Positions 58,937-64,000 of a stretch of 64,000 nucleotides of DNA are shown piece by piece. Numbering within the stretch: the stretch's first letter is position 1; every line of letters starts with the position of its first letter. Made by a program: the position numbers and the translations under genes. Source of the DNA: Tenuifilum thalassicum (GTDB lineage Bacteria > Bacteroidota > Bacteroidia > Bacteroidales > Tenuifilaceae); the NCBI RefSeq assembly GCF_013265555.1, contig NZ_CP041345.1:2340581-2404580 (forward strand), written 5' to 3'. The notes below the pieces were generated by a model. The model was given only the letters and a program-made list of their open reading frames with translations, was not told where the DNA came from and made no database searches.

Positions 58937-59752
58937 CTAATATTGTTCCTTTTCGTTAGGGAAGTCAAGAGATTTCACATCGTTTATATAGGCTTGAAAA
59001 GCCCCCATCATCTCAGCATATAGATTATGGTATCGCCTTAAAAACCTTGGAGAAAATTCTTGGTTAATACCAAGCATATCATGTGTTACTAGTACCTGAC
59101 CGTCAACACCATTACCAGCTCCAATACCAATAACAGGTATTTTCAACTCAGAGGCAACTTGAGCACCAAGTTTAGCCGGAATCTTCTCTAAAACAATTGA
59201 GAAACATCCAGTTTCCTCTAACAGGTGAGCATCCTCAATAAGTTTTTTAGCTTCTGCCTCCTCTCGAGCACGGACAACATAGGTTCCAAACTTATGGATT
59301 GACTGAGGGGTTAGGCCCAAATGTCCCATAACTGGAATACCAGCCGAAAGAATTCTTTCGACAGAATCAATAATTTCAGAACCACCTTCCATTTTAACAG
59401 CATCGGCACCACTTTCCTTCATTATTCGAATAGCAGACCGCAGCGCTAATTTAGAATTGCCTTGATATGTCCCAAAGGGCATATCAACAACAACTAACGC
59501 ACGCTTTACGGCCCTTACTACTGAGCTAGCATGGTAAATCATTTGGTCAAGCGTGATAGGAAGGGTAGATATATGACCAGCCATGACATTCGATGCAGAA
59601 TCGCCAACAAGCAAAACATCAACCCCTGCAGCGTCGAGTATACGGGCCATTGAATAATCGTATGCCGTTAACATGGCTATTTTTTCCCCTCTTAGCTTCA
59701 TCTCATGAAGTACATGAGTGGTGACAACCTTTACTTTACTTTCCGATGACAT
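58937..59752 (-). CDS. panB: Ketopantoate hydroxymethyltransferase
   Basis: 271 residues. First committed step of pantothenate synthesis, adding a hydroxymethyl group from methylene-THF to alpha-ketoisovalerate. Conserved: [60 protein letters not shown] and [10 protein letters not shown]. The metal-site aspartates ([15 protein letters not shown]) are intact. First gene of the panB-pseudouridine synthase-glucosaminidase unit; −7 box TACCTTTG at 59772-59779. Confidence 0.97.
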   Translation of the reverse strand: MSSESKVKVVTTHVLHEMKLRGEKIAMLTAYDYSMARILDAAGVDVLLVGDSASNVMAGHISTLPITLDQMIYHASSVVRAVKRALVVVDMPFGTYQGNSKLALRSAIRIMKESGADAVKMEGGSEIIDSVERILSAGIPVMGHLGLTPQSIHKFGTYVVRAREEAEAKKLIEDAHLLEETGCFSIVLEKIPAKLGAQVASELKIPVIGIGAGNGVDGQVLVTHDMLGINQEFSPRFLRRYHNLYAEMMGAFQAYINDVKSLDFPNEKEQY

Positions 59753-60053
59753 CTCAATTTATTTTATCACTCAAAGGTAAGGTATTATTTCAGTTATTAT
59801 CAGCTAAATTATGAAAATTAGAACTACTGCCAAAACGACACTACCACATATATCCCTTGCATGGTAGGCAGTTCAAACCGATAAAAGCATGACAACAAAG
59901 ACAAAACCTGACAGCAATTTGATAAGAATGATTTAAAAACACTGTCATCTTTACACATTTTTAGTACCAAACCCAAATGGCACAGAGATTGAACATTTAA
60001 CAGCGACAAATTTGAGAAATAAATTAAGTAACCAAATAAAAAAATTTGAAACA
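59753..60053. other. Divergent panB/dnaK intergenic region
   Basis: 301 AT-rich bases with no gene. It holds the panB −7 element (59772-59779). Inverted repeats lie at 59821-59874: GAACT/AGTTC outside and CTACCA (59841-59846)/TGGTAG (59862-59867) inside. No CIRCE element and no exact TAnnTTTG box for dnaK was found. Confidence 0.6.
59772..59779 (-). promoter_or_regulatory. −7 promoter element of panB
   Basis: TACCTTTG on the minus strand fits TAnnTTTG exactly, 20-27 bases before the panB start. Confidence 0.5.
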
Positions 60054-61964
60054 ATGAGCAAAATAATTGGAATCGACTTAGGAACAACCAACTCGTGTGT
60101 TGCCGTAATGGAAGGTAACGAGCCGGTTGTTATTACTAACAGTGAAGGAAAAAGAACTACCCCTTCTGTAGTTGCTTTTACTGACAACGGCGAGCGCAAA
60201 GTTGGTGATCCTGCTAAACGTCAAGCCATTATAAATCCACAAAAAACCATATTCTCCATTAAGCGTTTCATGGGAGAAACTTACGACAAGGTTGCACAGG
60301 TAGAGATTCCACGTGTGCCATACAAAATAGTAAAAGGAGATAACAATACACCACGTGTGGATATTGATGGCCGGTTATACACACCCCAAGAAATATCTTC
60401 AATGATTCTTCAAAAAATGAAGAAGACTGCCGAAGATTACTTGGGCCAAGAAGTGACCGAAGCAGTAATCACTGTACCTGCATACTTTAGCGACTCGCAA
60501 CGTCAAGCCACAAAAGAGGCTGGAGAAATTGCTGGGCTTAAAGTACGTCGTATTATAAACGAGCCTACTGCTGCTGCTCTGGCTTATGGTCTAGATAAGC
60601 AAAACAAAGACCTTAAAGTTGCAGTTTATGACCTTGGTGGAGGTACTTTTGACATCTCTATCCTAGAACTTGGTGATGGTGTATTTGAAGTTAAATCAAC
60701 TAACGGCGACACTCACCTAGGAGGTGATGACTTTGACCAAGTAATTATAGATTGGTTAGCCGAAGAGTTCCTAAAAGATGAAGGTGTTGACCTACGTAAA
60801 GACCCAATGGCTCTTCAACGCTTGAAAGAAGCTGCCGAAAAGGCCAAAATAGAGCTTTCAAGCACTACCTCAACCGAAATTAACCTTCCTTACATCATGC
60901 CTGTAAATGGCATACCAAAGCACCTTGTAAAAACTTTAACCCGCGCTCAATTTGAAAAACTTGCCGACGATCTTGTACAGCGTACAATTGAGCCTTGTAA
61001 AAAAGCCTTAGCCGATGCTGGTTTACAGCCATCAGACATTGATGAAGTGATACTTGTAGGTGGTTCAACCCGCATTCCTAAAGTTCAAGAGGTTGTTGAG
61101 AAATTCTTTGGCCGCAAACCAAATAAGAGCGTGAACCCAGATGAAGTTGTTGCAGTTGGTGCTGCTATTCAAGGAGGTGTTTTAACTGGTGAGGTTAAAG
61201 ATGTTTTACTTCTTGACGTAACACCTCTTTCATTAGGTATTGAAACACTCGGAGGAGTTTTCACAAAGCTAATTGAGGCCAACACCACAATACCAACCAA
61301 GAAAACTGAGGTGTTTACCACAGCAGCAGACAACCAGCCATCAGTAGAGATACATGTTCTACAAGGTGAAAGACCGCTTGCTAAAGACAACAAGACCATT
61401 GGTCGCTTCCACCTCGATGGAATACCACCTGCCCCACGTGGCGTTCCTCAAATTGAAGTTACCTTTGACATCGACGCTAATGGTATTCTTCATGTAACAG
61501 CTAAAGACAGAGGAACTGGTAAAGAACAAAAGATTAGGATTGAAGCCTCCTCTGGCCTTTCAGAAGATGAAATCAAGCGCATGCGTGAAGAAGCAAAACG
61601 CAACGAGGAAGCAGACCGCAAAGAGAAAGAGCGCATCGAAAAAATCAATGCAGCCGATAGCTTAATCTTCCAAACTGAGAAACAGCTTAAAGAGTTTGGC
61701 GATAAGATTCCTGCCGATAAGAAAGGGCCTATAGAGGCTGCACTAGGCAAGCTAAAAGAAGCTCACAAGAGCCAAGATTTGGCTGCTATTGAAACAGCAA
61801 CCAATGAGCTCAACACTGCATGGCAAGCAGCATCGGAAGAGATTTACAAAGCTCAATCCGAAGCAAATGCTAACCCAGGACAACAGGCTAACGCAGGTAG
61901 CAGCAACTCTTCGTCTGACAACGACCAAGAGGTAACCGATGTTGATTTTGAAGAAGTTAAATAA
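60054..61964 (+). CDS. dnaK: Chaperone DnaK (Hsp70)
   Basis: 636 residues from [15 protein letters not shown] at 60054; a TTG-started frame from 60012 adds 14 unsupported residues. ATPase motifs are [33 protein letters not shown] and [14 protein letters not shown]. The substrate domain starts near 385 ([34 protein letters not shown]), and the acidic tail ends [11 protein letters not shown], the usual partner for TPR or J-protein contacts. No grpE or dnaJ is adjacent. Confidence 0.98.
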   Translation: MSKIIGIDLGTTNSCVAVMEGNEPVVITNSEGKRTTPSVVAFTDNGERKVGDPAKRQAIINPQKTIFSIKRFMGETYDKVAQVEIPRVPYKIVKGDNNTPRVDIDGRLYTPQEISSMILQKMKKTAEDYLGQEVTEAVITVPAYFSDSQRQATKEAGEIAGLKVRRIINEPTAAALAYGLDKQNKDLKVAVYDLGGGTFDISILELGDGVFEVKSTNGDTHLGGDDFDQVIIDWLAEEFLKDEGVDLRKDPMALQRLKEAAEKAKIELSSTTSTEINLPYIMPVNGIPKHLVKTLTRAQFEKLADDLVQRTIEPCKKALADAGLQPSDIDEVILVGGSTRIPKVQEVVEKFFGRKPNKSVNPDEVVAVGAAIQGGVLTGEVKDVLLLDVTPLSLGIETLGGVFTKLIEANTTIPTKKTEVFTTAADNQPSVEIHVLQGERPLAKDNKTIGRFHLDGIPPAPRGVPQIEVTFDIDANGILHVTAKDRGTGKEQKIRIEASSGLSEDEIKRMREEAKRNEEADRKEKERIEKINAADSLIFQTEKQLKEFGDKIPADKKGPIEAALGKLKEAHKSQDLAAIETATNELNTAWQAASEEIYKAQSEANANPGQQANAGSSNSSSDNDQEVTDVDFEEVK

Positions 61965-61989
61965 CCTAACACTTTAGGTACACTAAAAA

Positions 61990-62020
61990 AAGAGGCTGTC
62001 TAAAAAGGCAGCCTTTTTTT
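61990..62020 (+). terminator. Rho-independent terminator of dnaK
   Basis: AGGCTGTC (61993-62000), loop TAAAAA, GGCAGCCT (62007-62014), followed by TTTTTT. Confidence 0.92.
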
Positions 62021-62042
62021 ATATCTTTATGGTTCTAAACAA

Positions 62043-62050
62043 TATATTTG
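62043..62050 (+). promoter_or_regulatory. −7 promoter element of the MORN-repeat gene
   Basis: TATATTTG fits TAnnTTTG exactly, 23 bases before the ATG. Confidence 0.5.
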
Positions 62051-62073
62051 CATTGTAAATTAAAGTAGTTGAG

Positions 62074-62871
62074 ATGAAAAAACTTACCACTCTATCGTTT
62101 ATTATTTTATCATTTGTAGCTTTTTCGCAAAGCAACACAGAAATCAACAAGCTAGACAACCAAAATCGTAAGCAAGGATACTGGTGTAAGCATTATCGCA
62201 ATGGGAAAATGGCTTATGAAGGATGGTTTGTAAATGACAAACCAGTAGGTGAATTTAAAAGATATCACGAGAATGGAGTTTTAAAGGCTTTACTCGAATA
62301 CACAGAAAATTCTCCAATAGTAAAAGTTACATTTTACAACACCTCTGGAATCAAAATATCAACAGGTTTTTACAAACATCAAAAAAAGGACAGCCTTTGG
62401 CAGTACTACTCCTCAAAAGGAAACGTAATATATGAGGAGCGATATAGTAATGGATTAAAGCATGGCCGCTCAAAAAGTTACTACAAATCTGGAAAAATAA
62501 AAGAATCGGCCATGTATAGCAATGGTAAGCTAAATGGCGTTTTAGTTTTATTTTTTGAAAATGGGCAAAACAAATCGGTTATACCATACAAAAATGGGAC
62601 TATTGATGGAAAAATGACTGTTTACTATCCAAACGGTAATATTAGGGTGGAAGGTCTTTATGTAAAAGGGCTAAAGGAAGGAGAATGGAAGTTGTATGCC
62701 GAAGATGGAACCCTAACACAAAAAATTAAATACAAAAAAGGAATACCTGAAAATTTTGACGAACTTGTAAAAAAGGAATCGGACTACTTAAACTCATTAA
62801 TTAAAAATGCAGGTAAAATAAAAGAACCCGATATTAATGACATTTCTAACTCAGGTGGAGTTGGATACTAA
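62074..62871 (+). CDS. Exported MORN-repeat (YwqK-like) protein
   Basis: 265 residues with a signal peptide (…LSFVAFSQ). At least seven MORN-like units repeat as G.W..Y..NG...E..Y.NG (KQGYWCKHYRNGKMAYEGWF, KDSLWQYYSSKGNVIYEERY, KHGRSKSYYKSGKIKESAMY, NGVLVLFFENGQ, IDGKMTVYYPNGNIRVEGLY, KEGEWKLYAEDGTLTQKI). Often annotated 'toxin-antitoxin system YwqK family antitoxin', but the signal peptide argues for an envelope or surface scaffold. A terminator isolates it from dnaK; the S8 protease gene follows 11 bases later and may be co-transcribed. Confidence 0.9.
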   Translation: MKKLTTLSFIILSFVAFSQSNTEINKLDNQNRKQGYWCKHYRNGKMAYEGWFVNDKPVGEFKRYHENGVLKALLEYTENSPIVKVTFYNTSGIKISTGFYKHQKKDSLWQYYSSKGNVIYEERYSNGLKHGRSKSYYKSGKIKESAMYSNGKLNGVLVLFFENGQNKSVIPYKNGTIDGKMTVYYPNGNIRVEGLYVKGLKEGEWKLYAEDGTLTQKIKYKKGIPENFDELVKKESDYLNSLIKNAGKIKEPDINDISNSGGVGY

Positions 62872-62882
62872 CCACATTCTAA

Positions 62883-64000
62883 ATGATGGAACAAAGATTT
62901 ATTAAAACTACACTTCTTCTAATTATTTTCCAATGCGCTTTTTCCCCGTTATTGGGGCAAACTAAATATTTTATTGCATTTACCGACAAGCAAAACAACC
63001 TTTACTCACTTGATAATCCCGAAAAGTTTCTCTCAAGCAGAGCAATTGAAAGGAGAACAACACAAAACATCCCTATTACAGAAGAAGACTTACCTGTCTC
63101 CAATACATATATAGAACAGCTCGCCAGCCTCACAACCACCATTCACTACCCTTTAAAATGGTTTAACGGTGTTGTTGCTACCGTTGACCCAAACAACATT
63201 GCCAGCATACAAGACCTACCCTTTGTTAAAAGCATCACAAAAATCTATGAACCTGTTAAATCGCAGAAACAAATTAACACTGATTGGAAAACAGCAAGTG
63301 AAGTTTTACAGACAAAAAAGCAATCAACATCATTAAATTACGGGATTTCATTCAACCAAATAGCGATGCACAATGGTCACCTTTTTCACAATAACGGTTA
63401 CCTAGGCGAAGGAATTACAATTGCTATTCTTGATGCTGGATTTTTAAATGTTAACACACACTATGCTTTTGATAGCCTTTGGGCTAATCAACAAATCTTA
63501 GGTACTCGCGATTTTGTCGACCCCTCTTCAAACATATTTGCAGAGCACTACCACGGAGCCATGGTTTTATCTACCATAGGAGGATATGCCGATGGCATGC
63601 TAATAGGCACCGCCCCAAAAGCTAATTTCTGGCTTATTAGAACCGAAGATGCAAACACAGAACAGCTCATAGAGGAGTATAACTGGGCTGCTGGAGCGGA
63701 ACTTGCCGATAGTGCTGGTGTTGACATAATAAACTCATCGCTGGGCTATACTGAGTTCGATGTACAAGAGCAAAGCCACACCTACCAAGACTTAGATGGG
63801 CAAACCACACCAATTACGCTTGCAGCCAACATTGCAGCTAGCAAGGGCATGGTGGTAGTGGTAAGCGCTGGCAACGAAGGAAGCAAACCATGGCATTACA
63901 TCTCAGCACCTGCCGATTCCCCAAACGTATTGACCGTTGGTGCAGTAGATGCCAACAAAACAATTGCATCGTTTAGTTCACGAGGACCAACTGCTGATGG
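62883..64000 (+). CDS. Subtilisin-like S8 serine protease (3' end outside window)
   Basis: 372 codons are visible from the ATG at 62883 (a second ATG at 62886), open to the end of the window. The signal peptide ends near LLGQ. Residues ~25-125 are an inhibitor-I9-like propeptide. The catalytic domain follows with Asp184 (AILDAGF), His224 (YHGAMVLSTIGG) and the oxyanion Asn331 (VVSAGNEGS), then TVGAVDANKTIASFSSRGP. The nucleophile serine (GTSMS) must lie past the right edge. S8 proteases of this organisation in Bacteroidota usually carry a T9SS sorting tail; that part cannot be seen here. Confidence 0.92.
   Translation, partial: MMEQRFIKTTLLLIIFQCAFSPLLGQTKYFIAFTDKQNNLYSLDNPEKFLSSRAIERRTTQNIPITEEDLPVSNTYIEQLASLTTTIHYPLKWFNGVVATVDPNNIASIQDLPFVKSITKIYEPVKSQKQINTDWKTASEVLQTKKQSTSLNYGISFNQIAMHNGHLFHNNGYLGEGITIAILDAGFLNVNTHYAFDSLWANQQILGTRDFVDPSSNIFAEHYHGAMVLSTIGGYADGMLIGTAPKANFWLIRTEDANTEQLIEEYNWAAGAELADSAGVDIINSSLGYTEFDVQEQSHTYQDLDGQTTPITLAANIAASKGMVVVVSAGNEGSKPWHYISAPADSPNVLTVGAVDANKTIASFSSRGPTAD

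Overview
The window is chromosomal DNA of a Bacteroidota bacterium, probably Bacteroidales-like. The evidence is type IX secretion (T9SS) sorting domains of both type A and type B, a PorP/SprF protein with an OmpA/PD40 partner, and −7 promoter elements of the form TAnnTTTG placed about 14-36 bases before start codons. Bacteroidota-style housekeeping genes (queG, panB, ribBA, fmt, dnaK, valS, glnA) agree. I see no rRNA, phage, transposase or CRISPR array. One tRNA (anticodon CAT) is present.

Layout. 1-5007: the 3' part of a very large T9SS type A surface protein. 5116-11237: a TetR regulator followed by a LolA-like periplasmic protein, two FtsX/MacB-type permeases, a LolD-type ATPase and an outer-membrane beta-barrel, which together look like one trans-envelope export system. 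11246-12789: a small LPP20-like exported protein and an SPFH/prohibitin protein, both on the minus strand. 13156-25224: a 2959-residue cadherin-repeat adhesin with a type B sorting domain, then PorP/SprF and an OmpA-family protein. 25318-28349: a glycosyltransferase, UDP-GlcNAc 2-epimerase and an unknown outer-membrane protein. 28399-33770 (minus): glnA, a ZIP metal transporter and valS. 33928-38166 (minus): biotin carboxylase, biotin carrier, carboxyltransferase and carbonic anhydrase, a bicarbonate-fixing acyl-CoA carboxylase operon. 38360-43823 (minus): an envelope cluster with a sirtuin, an Ntn-hydrolase, a PagL-like lipid A deacylase, a GIN-domain protein and a glycosyltransferase. 43903-49753: RNA methyltransferase, amino-acid/cation permease, queG, a small S4 protein and a REC-histidine kinase. 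49986-50396: a tRNA gene with a 178-bp tandem duplication carrying tRNA 3' halves. 50660-54997: a START-like protein, an LptF/G permease and two glycosyltransferases. 55064-62871: ribBA, fmt, a LysM glucosaminidase, a pseudouridine synthase, panB, dnaK and a MORN-repeat protein. From 62883 a subtilisin-like protease runs off the right edge.

Surface building dominates the window: two giant T9SS cargo proteins, a dedicated secretion helper pair, several beta-barrels, LPS/polysaccharide genes and a putative lipid or lipoprotein export machine. The points most worth a second look are the ABC-LolA-barrel system under a TetR protein that contains a canonical EF-hand loop, the in-register cassette insertion inside the cadherin array, and the duplicated half-tRNA carrying a GCA anticodon arm.
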